Assembly: GCA_947367845.1 (NCBI GenBank)
Contig: CANBES010000003.1
Location: 1 to 64,000 of the forward strand
Length of the DNA stretch: 64,000 nt
Origin: an uncultured Clostridium sp.
GTDB taxonomy: Bacteria; Bacillota; Clostridia; TANB77; CAG-508
Direction of reading: 5' to 3'
How positions within the stretch are numbered: position 1 is the stretch's first letter; every line of letters begins with the position of its first letter. The position numbers were made by a program, and so were the translations under genes. Positions 44,149 to 55,513 of this stretch are shown here, in pieces. The notes beneath the pieces were generated by a model. The model ran no database searches and was not told the DNA's origin. It worked only from the letters and a program-made list of their open reading frames with translations.

Positions 44149-47100
44149 TTATTTGAAGATTTTTTCACTTCCCCAAAGGGCCTTTTTTATTACAATTATT
44201 CCTACTCCTAAGATAGCTAGCGCTCCTATTCCTATTGCTATTGGTAGTATGAAGTTCATGTTATCACCTGTGTTTGGTGTTACTGTAACTGTTTGTGCCA
44301 TGTCGTCGTCTGGTTCTGTTTCTACCTTATATCCTGTTCCTGGTACGTAGTTTCCTGGTGTTATTGTTGTTGTTTTTGTTGGGTCATTAGGGTCTTCTAT
44401 TGTTAATAGTCCTCCACCTGTTTTTGTTATTCTTGTGATTTCTGCTTCGTTGTCTAGTTCTACGTCGTTATTATTTATTGTTGTTAATACTTTTGTTGCT
44501 ACTAATCTTACTGGTTCTGATGTGTCTGCTCTTGCTATTGCTTGGTTTCTTAGGTATTCTGTTTGTAATATTATTCTATCGTTTATTTTTGTTTCTCTTC
44601 CGTTGTATACTTGGTCAGATATGTCACTTCTTATATCGTCACGTGTTTTCTTGTCCCAACCGTATTTTGAATATGCTTCTTCATTTTCGTTAACAGCCCA
44701 TTCTTTATCTAGGTAGTCTGTAATTTGTTTTACTGTTATCGTAACTGGTCTTTGTGTAACTGCTGTTCCTCTTCTTGTTGTTCCATATGTATAGAATAGT
44801 TTGTTTGCATAGTCTACTTCACTAGTATTTTGTACTGATAGTTCATATGTTATTTGCAGTGTTGAACCTTGTAATATTTCGTTATCCATTTCTATTTTTA
44901 CATTTCCATTTGCATATCCTGGTTCTCCGACATTGGTTGGTCCGAATGATTGAAGGCTAGATGTTTCTGTTGGTATTATATTGTAATTTTCATCTATATC
45001 TGCATCTATTAGAACTTGACCATTTGATAGTGTTAATTTGACATGACTTATCTTTTTAAGTAGCTCGTAATTTTGTCTTGGTCTTTCTATTATACCGAAG
45101 TCTAAATTTTGCATTTGATGTTGTCTTCTTCCTCCGAATGTATCTTCTTCTCCTGGTACTTGTGGTTCACTTGGTCTATTTTCTGCTCCTGGATTGTATA
45201 TTTCTGTTGGGTTGTATTCTACATCTATTGCCATTTCTGGTGTTTCTGATACCATTACTTTGTTTGTATCTGCTTCTGTGCCGTGTTTTATTTCATTTGG
45301 ATCACTCAAGTCTCTGTCGATGCTTTCTCTTGTGTCTGCTATACTTCCTGAAATTAGTTTATCTTTGTCTGCGTCATCATATGTATCTGTTGCATCTGAA
45401 TATCTTGGTTCCAAACTTTGATACCATTTTTCTCCATTATGTGCTTCGTCATTGTATATTGTTGCTTTATAGTTTTGTGCTGTGTATTCTTTATCTACAT
45501 CTACTATGTGTTCTTTTCCACCCCAAGTGTATCTTATTACATAATCTCCTGCTGCAAAGTCTTTTATTGTATACGCTCCATATGAGTCTGTTGTTGTTGT
45601 ATATTCTGATTTTACTACCCAATCTCCATAGCTTCCGTTTTCTCTTGCTTCTTTTCTAAGCAATTCTACTTTGACTTTTGGAATTCCTGGTTCCCCTGCA
45701 TCTAATTGTCCATTACCTTGTCTTACACCATCAGCTAGTAATTCTTCAAGTGGTAAGTCTTCGAATACGTTTCCTGTTATTACTCTTTCTGCGTTGTATT
45801 CTAGTCTTAGTGATGGTGCTGCATCTGTATCTGCTTCGTATGTATCTTTGTCTCCTGGTACTGCATTTCCTGGATTTGAGTTTTGGTCAATTCCTGCATA
45901 TACTGCACCATTTGCATCAAATATTGAGTATGATGTTATTTCTGTTACGTTGTCTAATGGTTCTTGTGTTGTTCCTTCTTCTCCAAGAATTTCATATACT
46001 AGTTCTCTACTTAGTTTGAATTGTACATATATAATTTTAAATGATTGTTTTTCAATTCTTCCTAAACTTCTTGTGTCTATTTCTAACTTGTTGTAATCAT
46101 TTTTTACATTAGCAATTGTATCACGATTATTAGAGTTTACTGCATAATCATTTCCTAAGTTTCTGAAGTTTATTTCATCTCCAACAGTTGCAGTATTTTC
46201 ATCTAGGCTTGTACCTACTTTGATTTCTGCACCATAACTATTTTCTGCATATCTCTTATCATAGAAGTCTACGATTTGATTTATTTGTGCTGATAAGTTG
46301 CTTGAATTATTCTTTATTCCTATTGCATATGTTAGGTATACTTGTAATTCTCTATTTTCATCATTACTTCTGAACATTACGTCTGCTTTATAAATTGGTC
46401 TTGTATATTTCATACTTCCATATTTGTTTCCAAATTTCACGCCATAGTCATATCCATCTCCTGCACTTTCGTTCATATGTGAAAATCTCTTGTCATATTC
46501 ATATATTTGTCCTTTTCCATTTACAAGTATTTTTACATTTTTTATATCTTTTTTAATTGATATATCTGGTTGTTCTCTTTGGTATACACCTAAGTTGATA
46601 TTTTGTATTTCTGTTGTTCCGTCTTTTCTTATATCAGCTGGTGATTTTACTTTATCTAGATTTCCATTATATGCATTGTATGTAGTTGCATTTATTAAGT
46701 ATTTAGATGCCACATAATTTATTGGGAATATTGCGCCTTCATATCCATATGCTTTGTTACTATTTGTAATTTCGTAATTTAAATCACTTCTATTATCTAT
46801 TATTCCGTCATATAGCAGTCTTATATCTCCTGCGTCTCCATTAGCATTGTTGTTTGTTATTACTTTAAATTTATTGTTAAATGTTTGTCTAGCACTTCCC
46901 TCTGCTGCTTTACTTGTGTTCCATTGTGTTAGTCCTTTTAGCTCTACACCTTCATAACTCATTCCATTATAAACAAATTCAATATAATATTTATCTAATT
47001 GATCAATTTCTACTCTTTCAAATTTGTATGTATGCTCTCCTGAACTGATTACTGCATTTCCTACTTGTGTATCCATTGTTCTTATTACAGTGTTTCCTTC

Positions 47101-48706
47101 TTTTAGATTTACTGTTACATCTTTTAGTAGTCTGTCTGCATCATCATCATTTGCTCTGTATATTCCATTTCTTCCTGTTTCTTTTCCATCGTCTGCTGGA
47201 GTATCATCCCATACATATCCTGATAAATCAACATATTTTTGTCTATTTTTAATAGTTATTAGGTTTACGCTGTTATTTGATGTATTACTTGTGTTAACAG
47301 AGCTTTGTCTTACTACTTGTACTGTTGCTGTGTTTCCATTTCCTGAACCTCTATTGCTTGTCCATGAAATGTAATTTGCGTCTACTTCATAATATATATT
47401 ATTTCCTACTGATGTTTCTATTATTCTGTATGTGTCTATTAACATATTGTAAATTTCTATGTTTCCGTTGCTGTCTGTTATAAATGTTGTTGCTGCATTT
47501 GGGTCTGTTGTCGTTCCTTGGTCTGTTAACTGAATTTTTTGTCTCACTTCTTTTTGTTCTGTTTTATTAGCTCCTGTTTTTGCTATGATGTATTCTCCTT
47601 TTGAGTTTGATATTTTGAAGCTAAATCCACCTAATGCTTTTCCGTTATCTGTGTCTTGTTTGTGTATTCTTAGGTTTCCTGTTTGTTTTGGATTTTGTAT
47701 TGTTGATGTTACTAGTTGTCCTGATTTTACTGTTATGTTTGCTGTTACTGTTGCATTGTATCCGTAGTGTGGTATACTTGTTTCTCTTGCTGTGTATGTT
47801 CCTGGTGTTATGTTTTCTATTCTTATTATTCCGTTCTCATCTGTTGTGTGTGTTTGGTTATATCCGTTTGGTCCTGTTATTTGGAATACTACGTTTGGTA
47901 GTTTTACTCTTGCGTTGTCTGCATCTACTTTTTCGATTTCTAGTGAACCGTTGAATTGTGTCCATTCGGCATCACGTTGTTGCTGTACTGTTTCTGTTTG
48001 ATTATATTCATTCCCCCAAATTCTCTTCTCTGTACATATTGGTTGGTACCCTTCTAGTACATAATGTCCTATACCTGAATCTTGATATCTTTTTGTAGCT
48101 GTTTGATTTCCTATTGCTCTTAGCCATACTTTTGATAATCCATTTGCACATTTTTCCTTTGGAATTTCTAAGTTAAATTCTCTTGTTCCGGTTAACTACA
48201 TTTCCCCAATAATCTTCAACATGCCATCCATCAATCGAATTTCCATTTCCATCTCTTACATGTAATTCAAATCTACTTGCTCCTGATGCTGTATATTTAA
48301 ATGGCCCATATATATATCTATCTCCCCCATCCGTCATACCTATTGTTGTATTATTTGCTGTTATAGATACTCCTCCGTGAATAAGTTGTATCTCCTATTT
48401 TGTGTCTTTGAATGTCTGTATCATATTTAGCCCAGCTATAAACTCCACCAGAAGACACAATAGAATTATTTTCACACTTTCCTTTTTCAAATGTTGTACT
48501 ATGAAACCAGTCAAACAATCCACCGGGGAGAGTTCCAACACAAGAAGAAGTACAATTCCAGATATAAAGGCCTCCGCCGCCTGTATGTGTATAAAATGTC
48601 TCAACTCTATGATGCCATGCATTGTTCATTGAGTCTGCCTTTACTGTTGAATTATTAGCTATTAATATTACTAGGAACATTATACTCACAAATGCTGTTT
48701 TGCTAA
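44149..48706 (-). pseudogene. Surface adhesin B2, decayed: fused to A2, two frameshifts, thioester head lost
   Basis: The B gene of the middle cassette. Its signal-peptide-like start ([20 protein letters not shown]) is read in frame with A2 (from 48706), so its own start codon is gone. That frame ends at 48351. The B sequence continues in a second frame from about 48394 ([17 protein letters not shown]...IYGPFKYTASG...DYWGNVVN) and a third from about 48195 (TGTREFNLEIPKEKC...) to 44149. Two frameshifts are therefore needed for a complete product. The remaining long frame has SpaA/Cna-B modules (SLEIEKVDADNARVKLPNVV), SdrD-like modules (FEDLPLEELL) and TPNTGDN before the last membrane helix. 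The N-terminal region is short and has no QxxxW motif. A GTG at 47547 is only an internal codon. Confidence 0.75.
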
Positions 48707-51050
48707 TCTTTTTAATATTTATTTTTCCTTTTTTAATAAGATATATCGCAAGTATTATAAGGATTAGTGTCGCTATGCTTATTATCGCTATGTAGACATA
48801 TTCACCAGTACTTACTGCAATAATCAACTCCGCACTTGAAGAATTGTTTCCTGAATTAATTTCTGATGCTCCTGATATACTCATTGCTGTTCTTATTTCT
48901 GCTTCATTTATAAAGTTTCCTACTGTCTCTGATGTCATTTGTTTAGTAGCACTTATATTTAATGTTGTACTTTCTCCTGGCTCTATTCTTAAATTAGATT
49001 TGCTTGTATTTACATATTCTCCTTTTGCATCTCTTGGCCAACTTTTATTTGATTCATTTGTAATTACAAATCCACTTGGTAAAGTATCTGACACTCTTGC
49101 AACTGTTCCCGCAACTTGACCTACGTTTGTTATTACTATTTTATAATCAACTGTAACTGTTGCTCCATTTAGCTCTTTTGCTTTTATTTCTGTTTTTACA
49201 AGATTTTCATCGTTGTAATCATATTGTTTTGTTCCACTTGCAGTTCTTACTGTAACTTTAGATATATATTTATCTATCTTAAAATCGCAAGTTCCATTTC
49301 CTGTTTGTTCATTACTACCAAATGATGTACCTGGATTACTAGGATTTGCTGGATTCGTTGGAGTTACTGGAGTTGAAGGGTCGACTGGGTCGACTGGTTC
49401 TATTGGTTCCACTGGGTCGATTGGATCTACTGGATCAACTGGGTCAACTGGATTTTCTGGATCAACATAATCATATGGAAGTATTATGTGTGATACTTTG
49501 TTACTTATTTTATCGGGAATATTTTGAGCTGTTACACTTACAACATTTTCTATTTTCGTTTCTTCATACACCATATCTGCCATTGCTTTTATTCTTACTC
49601 TTGCTGTCTCATCCTTTGGTATCAAAATATATTCATCAACATCTGCTAATTTATTTCCTTCTTCATCAAATCTCTTACTACTAATATCAATAGTTTTGTC
49701 TTCCTCTTTTTCTAACCCTACTCCCATCAAATTATCTGATAGTATAACTTTCCAATTTTCATAAGTAATGCTAATTGCTTTTAATTCTTCTGGTATAAAG
49801 TCTAATAGTCTAACTTGTACATAATTATACTCTGTATCAGTTTCAACTGGTATTCCACCAATGTTCTTTATAGCCAACTCATACTCTATCTCATCTTTAT
49901 ATTTTACTTTTTCACCCTCATTCTTTGAACTCATAGAAACTTCTACATTTCTTAGGACAAGTTCCATTCTGCTTTCGTTTGACATAGTTCCGCTATCAGC
50001 TATTTCTGCATATGCTTTTATTGTCTCTATTGTACCATTTTCATCTTTTCTTTCTACTTCTCCATATTCTATATTTCCATATAATAGATAACGGTAATTT
50101 GTTTTTAGTTTAGCTGTAACTACATTATCTTCTGTTGTTTCTAGCTCTATATCGTTCTGAACTTTCCCTTTTAAGTCTCCTTCTTCTCCTTGTGTATATT
50201 CTGAATTTCTATAAACATACTCTGCATTACCACCTGGTCCCATATCAATATAGTCAAAGTGTGTAATTTCTGGATTGTAATTTTGAGGACCATCTTGCAA
50301 TTTATATTTTACTTTTGCTACTGTTTTTAGTTTAAATTCTTTTGGCAAGTGAAATTTTACAACTGTCTCTTCTTTAGTATCTGATGCAATATTTAACACA
50401 TATTGCCTTCCACCACGTTCTATATATGAACCTAAAAACATTTGCACATCAGAAGGTTCTACTGTATTAGTCATTTCAAATTTATGTACTAATTCTTCTC
50501 CTACAAATGAATTAATAATTGTTGTTATATCTTTTTCTTCTTCATTTTCTTGTAAATCTTGTACCTTTACTTCATAATAAAGATCTTTACTTTGTCCAGC
50601 TTCTACTGTTCCTATCTCTATTATTTTTTCTCTAAGGTTTTCATCAAAGTTGTATCCATATGAGTCCCTTATTTTAGTAAAATCCGCTTCTAGTTCCCCA
50701 TATTTCACACCTTCTGGTATTGTAGCAACTAATACAACATTATCAATATCTTCTTCAGTTGTATTCTTTACTCTAATATTGTACTTAAGATACTCTCCCT
50801 CATGCACAACATCATCATTATAAACCACAGCTCCACCACGTGTAACCACAACTTCAGTTGTTAGGTCTGCTTGTTCTTCTGTGGATTCTGTTGTCGCTTT
50901 TATATCTTCTTTTGCTACTATTGCATCGTTTTTACTTAGACTGATACTTAGTGATATGTTAGTCATAGTTATTAGGCATGTCACTATTGTCAATATCAAA
51001 AATGCGTTTATTAATAGCTTAGTTTTTCCACTTACATTTCCGCTTCTCAT
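48351..51050 (-). CDS. Surface protein A2, fused to the N-terminus of B2
   Basis: An 899-codon frame. Residues 1-781 are an A-type protein: signal-anchor (about 10-35), DUF11-like modules ([21 protein letters not shown] near 60), a proline-rich linker of VDP/IDP repeats (DNA 49378-49465) in place of the SdrD domain of A1 and A3, a C-terminal DUF11-like region, and [13 protein letters not shown] with a membrane helix ending [10 protein letters not shown]. From residue 782 (48707) it runs into the signal peptide and first 118 residues of B2, then stops. In the intact cassettes A and B are separated by a stop and 17-20 bases. Here a deletion, probably through the AAATAAA/AAAAAG similarity, removed them. 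The product would have two hydrophobic segments near its end. Confidence 0.8.
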   Translation of the reverse strand: MRSGNVSGKTKLLINAFLILTIVTCLITMTNISLSISLSKNDAIVAKEDIKATTESTEEQADLTTEVVVTRGGAVVYNDDVVHEGEYLKYNIRVKNTTEEDIDNVVLVATIPEGVKYGELEADFTKIRDSYGYNFDENLREKIIEIGTVEAGQSKDLYYEVKVQDLQENEEEKDITTIINSFVGEELVHKFEMTNTVEPSDVQMFLGSYIERGGRQYVLNIASDTKEETVVKFHLPKEFKLKTVAKVKYKLQDGPQNYNPEITHFDYIDMGPGGNAEYVYRNSEYTQGEEGDLKGKVQNDIELETTEDNVVTAKLKTNYRYLLYGNIEYGEVERKDENGTIETIKAYAEIADSGTMSNESRMELVLRNVEVSMSSKNEGEKVKYKDEIEYELAIKNIGGIPVETDTEYNYVQVRLLDFIPEELKAISITYENWKVILSDNLMGVGLEKEEDKTIDISSKRFDEEGNKLADVDEYILIPKDETARVRIKAMADMVYEETKIENVVSVTAQNIPDKISNKVSHIILPYDYVDPENPVDPVDPVDPIDPVEPIEPVDPVDPSTPVTPTNPANPSNPGTSFGSNEQTGNGTCDFKIDKYISKVTVRTASGTKQYDYNDENLVKTEIKAKELNGATVTVDYKIVITNVGQVAGTVARVSDTLPSGFVITNESNKSWPRDAKGEYVNTSKSNLRIEPGESTTLNISATKQMTSETVGNFINEAEIRTAMSISGASEINSGNNSSSAELIIAVSTGEYVYIAIISIATLILIILAIYLIKKGKINIKKISKTAFVSIMFLVILIANNSTVKADSMNNAWHHRVETFYTHTGGGGLYIWNCTSSCVGTLPGGLFDWFHSTTFEKGKCENNSIVSSGGVYSWAKYDTDIQRHKIGDTTYSRRSIYNSK

Positions 51051-51087
51051 ATGTTTCCCTCCAAAATATCATTATTATCTAATATTA

Positions 51088-51115
51088 ATGATACAGGATT
51101 TTTTTATTTTTTCAA
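51088..51115 (-). promoter_or_regulatory. Promoter of the A2-B2 cassette
   Basis: On the minus strand TTGAAA (51110-51115), 16 bases, TATCAT (51088-51093), followed by a GGAGGG site before the ATG. It is homologous to the A3 promoter region for about 130-150 bases by eye. The gap 51051-51362 holds this region, a TGTAAT/TGTAAA pair 11 bases apart (51197-51212) and the B1 terminator. Confidence 0.65.
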
Positions 51116-51324
51116 TAGCAGTTTTTTCCTATCCTAACAATTATCTCTATAAATCGCTTAGGGAAGGTAGTTTGACATTTATCATTCTACTTATTTTTAC
51201 ATTTTCATTACATTTTTGGATGTTTTTTGACAAATTTTTGAAAAAAGCTTCTAAATTACTTATTTACGTAAGGTTTCAGTTCGCAAGCAAAACTTTTTTG
51301 GTCTCTCCCAAAACGTCCAAAAAA

Positions 51325-51351
51325 AACCAACTCTTTTTTCAAGAGTTGGTT
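51325..51351 (-). terminator. Terminator after surface gene B1
   Basis: On the minus strand AACCAACTCTT pairs with AAGAGTTGGTT followed by TTTTTT. It is unlike the B2/B3 terminators. Confidence 0.85.
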
Positions 51352-51362
51352 TTTATATTTAG

Positions 51363-54300
51363 CTATTTAGTTTTCTTTTTATCTAGAACTTCTCTTTTGA
51401 TAAAGATTATTCCTGTTCCTAGAACTATTAGAGCCATAACTCCAATTACTACTGGCATTAAGAATGCTAAGTTGTCACCTGTATTTGGCACTACTACAAA
51501 TGTCTCTGCCATATCATCATCTGCTTCTACTTTGTAGCCTGAACCTGGTACATAGTTTCCTGGTGTTGAGTTTTGTAATGTTCTTCCACCTGTTTTCTTT
51601 AATTCTATAACTTCTGTTTCATTGCTTAATTCTATGTCACTATTATTTATTGTTGTCAATACTTTTGTTGCTTTTAATTTTAGTGGATTTGTTAGGCTTT
51701 CTCCTGGTTCTAATGTTATTCTGTCTTCTTCTATTTTGTTTGTATATAATATTATTCTGTCTTTTATTTCTGAGTCTTGGCTTTCATATACTGAACTTGA
51801 AACTTCGTCTTTTATGTCGTTTATTTCTTTGTTTTGCCATTTATTTTCTTGGTTTATTGTTTCGTTCTCAGTATATGCCCAACCTTTGTCTAAATAGTCT
51901 ATTACTTTTGTTGGCATTATTACTACTGGTCTTCTTTCTGGTATTATTCCATATTTGTAGAAGCCTTCGTCTACGTACTCTAGCTCACTTGTATTTGTAA
52001 CATTTATTTCGTATGTTATTTCTACTGTTGCACCTTGTGTTATTTCGTTGTCTAGTTCTAGTCTTGCCATTCCGCTTTCATATCCTGCGTTTGTGCCTTT
52101 TACTGGTCCTAGATATACAAGTTTGTTTTGCACTCCTGCTATTTTTCCGTCTTTTATTGTTGCGTCTTCTATTACTTGACCGTTTTGTAATGTTACTTTT
52201 AAGTTTCTGATTTCTTTATCTAGTTTAAAGCTTTGTACTGGTCTTTCTATTATTCCAAAGTCTACGTCTTTAATTAGATATTGATATTGGTCTCCTGTTG
52301 ATGCTGTGTATGCAGAGTCGTATTCTACTCCAACTCCGAAGTTTGGTGTGTTTGATTTCATTTTGTCTATTGTTGTTTTAGTGTCATGTCTTAGTGTTTT
52401 TATTTCTTCGTCTATTGCTAGTCTTGTGTTGTAGTCATCTGTTGCATCAGATAGTCTCTTGTCTACGTTTTTATACCATCTGTCTCCTTGGTGACTTGCT
52501 TGGTCAAATATTGTTGCTTTGTAGTCTTGTACTGTGTATTTTTCGTCTCCCCAAGTGTATGTTATTACATAGTTTCCTGGTATAAATCCTTCGAATTCGA
52601 AGTCTCCGTTTTCGTTTGTTGTTGTTTTTACTGGTTGTATTTGTGCGTTTTCGTCTATTGTTGCAAGTTCTACTTCTACATTTGGTATTCCAGCTTCGTT
52701 TTCGTCTAACTCTCCATTACCTTGTCTTATATTTTCTTTTTCTAGTTTTTCTTTTAATGCTTCGTCTTCAAATACTTTTCCTGTTAGCTTTCTTGCATGG
52801 TCTGCTACTTCTAGTTGTAGTGCTGGTGCGTGGTCTGTATCGTCTTCATATGTGTTTATATCTGTTGGGTCACAGCTTCCTGGGTTTGAGTTTTGGTCTA
52901 TTCCTGCATATACTCCGTTTTCGTCAAATATTGAGTATGATGTTATTTCTGTTACATTGTCTAATGTTTCTCCTGAACCTAGTATTTGCTCTACTGCTTC
53001 TCTACTGAATTTGAATTGTACATATACGTCTTTAGCACTTTGTCTTTCTATTTCTCCAAGACTTTCTGTGTTTATAACCATTTTTTTGTACTCATCATTG
53101 TAGTTTCCTAGTTGTGTTGCATTTAATTGTCCTGTTATTGTTCCTGCTTCATCTATTCCTGTTCCTACTACAATGTAGTCTTCTTCGTATCTGTTGTCAT
53201 AGTATTCTGCAATTTCATTTACTTTTGCAATTAGATTACTTGAATTATTTTTTATTCCTATTCTGTATGTTATATATACTTTTAGCTCTCTGCTTTGGTC
53301 TAGCTCGTTTCTGTATTCATAGTCTGCTTTGTATATTGCTCTTGTGTATTTCATTTGTCCGTAGTTATTGCCAAATTTTACACCTACATTGAATCCGTCA
53401 CCATATTCTCCTTGGTTTACAAATCTTTGCTCATATTCATAGATATGGTTGTATCCGTTTATGCTAAGTCTTACGTTTTTAATGTCTTTTTTGATTGATA
53501 GGTCTGGTTGTTCTCTTCTATATAGACCTAAGTTGATGTTTGTTAGTTCTTCTGTTGCATTTTTTCTTATTTCTTCAGGTGTTTGGATTTTATTTAAATA
53601 TCCATTGTATACGTTTCTTGTGTTTGCGTCTATTAGATATTTTTCAGCTGTGTTGTTTATTGGTGCTGTTGCTTCTGGATATCCATATGTTGGGTTTCCT
53701 TCAAAGTTTAGTACACTATTAAGAACTGTTCCGTTTTCTTCGCTTGGCACTCTATCATATTTTATATCTAATTCTCCAGCTGTTCCATTTGCTTTATTGT
53801 TTGTTATTACTTGGAATTTGTTGTTGAATTGAGTTCTCATATCTCCTTCTGATGCTTTACTTGTGTTTGATGCTTTTAGGTCTCCTATGTCTACATTCTG
53901 ATAACTCATTCCGTTGTAGATAAATTCTATGTAATATTTGTCTAAGTTTTCTATTAATACATCTACAAATTCATATTTTCCATTTTCGTCTGTTGTTTTT
54001 GTGCTTATTATATTTCCGTTTACATCTTTTAAGTTTACTGTTACATTTGCTACTAGTTTGTCATTTCCGTCTGCTGTTTCTTCTCCTGGTGTATTGTATT
54101 TGTGGTTTCTTATTGCCTTCTTACCGTCTATCATATCTTCCCATACAAATCCAGAAAGTTTTATGAATTTTCTTTCATTTGGTGCATTTATGTTTGATGT
54201 AATATTTGGTAATACTGGTTTTTGCTCTGTTGTTTTAAATCCTTCTGTATATATTTCATATCCATAGTGTGGATTTTTTGTTTCATATGCTTTGTATTCT

Positions 54301-55493
54301 CCTATTAGTAGTTTGTCTAGTGTTATTTCTCCATTTGCATTTGTTGCAAATTCTGTTGCGTCTTCTCTGTTTTCTACATATGTTATTTTTCCATCAGTTT
54401 CTTGTTTTATATATTTTCCTGTAACTGTGTTTTGGATTATAAATCCAACTCCGTCTAGTCTTAATTGTGTATCTTTGTCATATTTTATTACAACTAAATT
54501 TCCTTTTAAATTATATGTAACATTTAGTTCTACTGGCTCTTTTCTTTGAGATGGTTTTGCACTCATAAGTGTTTGGTAAGCAGTTGAATATATGTTTTTC
54601 CAAATCCATAAGTCTGCACCATATACGTTTACACTTTGTTCTCCTTTTAGTGTTATTGCTCCTGTTTCGAAGTCTTCTAATGGTACTGATACATAGAAAT
54701 CTTGTTGTGATTTTATTTGACTTGCACTTACTTCTTTACGTGTTGTTCCTTCATATACGCTATATACCGCTTCTTTTATTTCTCTTGTTCCACTAGATAC
54801 TGTTATTTTATCTAGTTTCTCAAAATCCCATTTATATGGTCCTGTTACTACATATTTTGCATTGTTTCTTGTTTCTGCTATAACTCTTATATTGTTTTTA
54901 TTTGTTAAGTCTTTTAAGTCTGATTTTTTGTAGTTTGCTTTTGCTTCTTCCATTGTGAATATTTGGTTGTCATATGCTGTTAGTCCTAAATTTCCATTAT
55001 GGGAAATGCTACAATTACTTGCCCAGTTTCTGTATGATGGATTAATTTTTCCTAACCAATCTTGTGCTTTTCTCCACATTGTTTTTTGTGTCTTTTGCAT
55101 ATTTTTGGCTACAAATGCATTTGTGTCGTTTGTATTTTGTATATTTGATGCATTATTAATAGCATATGCCATTAATATGTTGTCATCATTTGTTACTGTT
55201 CGTACTGGTTGCATATTTTTATTATACTCTGTTGCTTTATCTCCATCTATACTTATTTTTGTCATTATTTTGTAAACTTGACCGTGTGCATAGTGTGTGT
55301 CCATTTGTAGACAGTATATATAGTTGTCTGTGTAGTGTTTATAATAATCTATTACTATTGGTGAACCACTTCTGTAATATGAATCCCAGTCTACACCTTG
55401 TGACCAGTTACCTGCTAGTGAAGTTGTGTTCATTCCTATTATTGCAATTATTGCTATTATACAAATTGCTAATATATTTTTTATTTTCTTCAT
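51363..55493 (-). CDS. Surface adhesin B1: thioester-like head, SdrD/SpaA-type domains, PxTG motif
   Basis: 1376 residues. A signal peptide (1-27, MKKIKNILAICIIAII) is followed by a head with Cys61 (IYCLQ) and Gln136 in TQKTMW (QxxxW), matching the Cys-Gln pair of thioester adhesin domains. A SpaA/Cna-B-like module (LVVIKYDKDTQLRLDGVGF, near 329), an SdrD-like module (LSGFVWEDMIDGK, near 447), the long shared region (LSIKKDIKNVRLSING), and a second SdrD-like module (FEDEALKEKL...NGELDENEAGIPNVEVEL, near 900) follow. The end is VPNTGDN (near 1334), a membrane helix and KREVLDKKKTK. AAAGGAGG lies upstream of the ATG, and the gene follows A1 by 20 bases. Host-binding function is inferred. It is intact in this copy. 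Confidence 0.85.
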   Translation of the reverse strand: MKKIKNILAICIIAIIAIIGMNTTSLAGNWSQGVDWDSYYRSGSPIVIDYYKHYTDNYIYCLQMDTHYAHGQVYKIMTKISIDGDKATEYNKNMQPVRTVTNDDNILMAYAINNASNIQNTNDTNAFVAKNMQKTQKTMWRKAQDWLGKINPSYRNWASNCSISHNGNLGLTAYDNQIFTMEEAKANYKKSDLKDLTNKNNIRVIAETRNNAKYVVTGPYKWDFEKLDKITVSSGTREIKEAVYSVYEGTTRKEVSASQIKSQQDFYVSVPLEDFETGAITLKGEQSVNVYGADLWIWKNIYSTAYQTLMSAKPSQRKEPVELNVTYNLKGNLVVIKYDKDTQLRLDGVGFIIQNTVTGKYIKQETDGKITYVENREDATEFATNANGEITLDKLLIGEYKAYETKNPHYGYEIYTEGFKTTEQKPVLPNITSNINAPNERKFIKLSGFVWEDMIDGKKAIRNHKYNTPGEETADGNDKLVANVTVNLKDVNGNIISTKTTDENGKYEFVDVLIENLDKYYIEFIYNGMSYQNVDIGDLKASNTSKASEGDMRTQFNNKFQVITNNKANGTAGELDIKYDRVPSEENGTVLNSVLNFEGNPTYGYPEATAPINNTAEKYLIDANTRNVYNGYLNKIQTPEEIRKNATEELTNINLGLYRREQPDLSIKKDIKNVRLSINGYNHIYEYEQRFVNQGEYGDGFNVGVKFGNNYGQMKYTRAIYKADYEYRNELDQSRELKVYITYRIGIKNNSSNLIAKVNEIAEYYDNRYEEDYIVVGTGIDEAGTITGQLNATQLGNYNDEYKKMVINTESLGEIERQSAKDVYVQFKFSREAVEQILGSGETLDNVTEITSYSIFDENGVYAGIDQNSNPGSCDPTDINTYEDDTDHAPALQLEVADHARKLTGKVFEDEALKEKLEKENIRQGNGELDENEAGIPNVEVELATIDENAQIQPVKTTTNENGDFEFEGFIPGNYVITYTWGDEKYTVQDYKATIFDQASHQGDRWYKNVDKRLSDATDDYNTRLAIDEEIKTLRHDTKTTIDKMKSNTPNFGVGVEYDSAYTASTGDQYQYLIKDVDFGIIERPVQSFKLDKEIRNLKVTLQNGQVIEDATIKDGKIAGVQNKLVYLGPVKGTNAGYESGMARLELDNEITQGATVEITYEINVTNTSELEYVDEGFYKYGIIPERRPVVIMPTKVIDYLDKGWAYTENETINQENKWQNKEINDIKDEVSSSVYESQDSEIKDRIILYTNKIEEDRITLEPGESLTNPLKLKATKVLTTINNSDIELSNETEVIELKKTGGRTLQNSTPGNYVPGSGYKVEADDDMAETFVVVPNTGDNLAFLMPVVIGVMALIVLGTGIIFIKREVLDKKKTK

Positions 55494-55513
55494 TTACTGT
55501 TTCCTCCTTTCGC

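Noticed and set aside
47547-47549. GTG at 47547 as start of a 1132-residue protein
   Set aside because: The frame continues upstream without a stop to 48196 with clear SpaA/Cna-B-like sequence, so the GTG is an internal valine.
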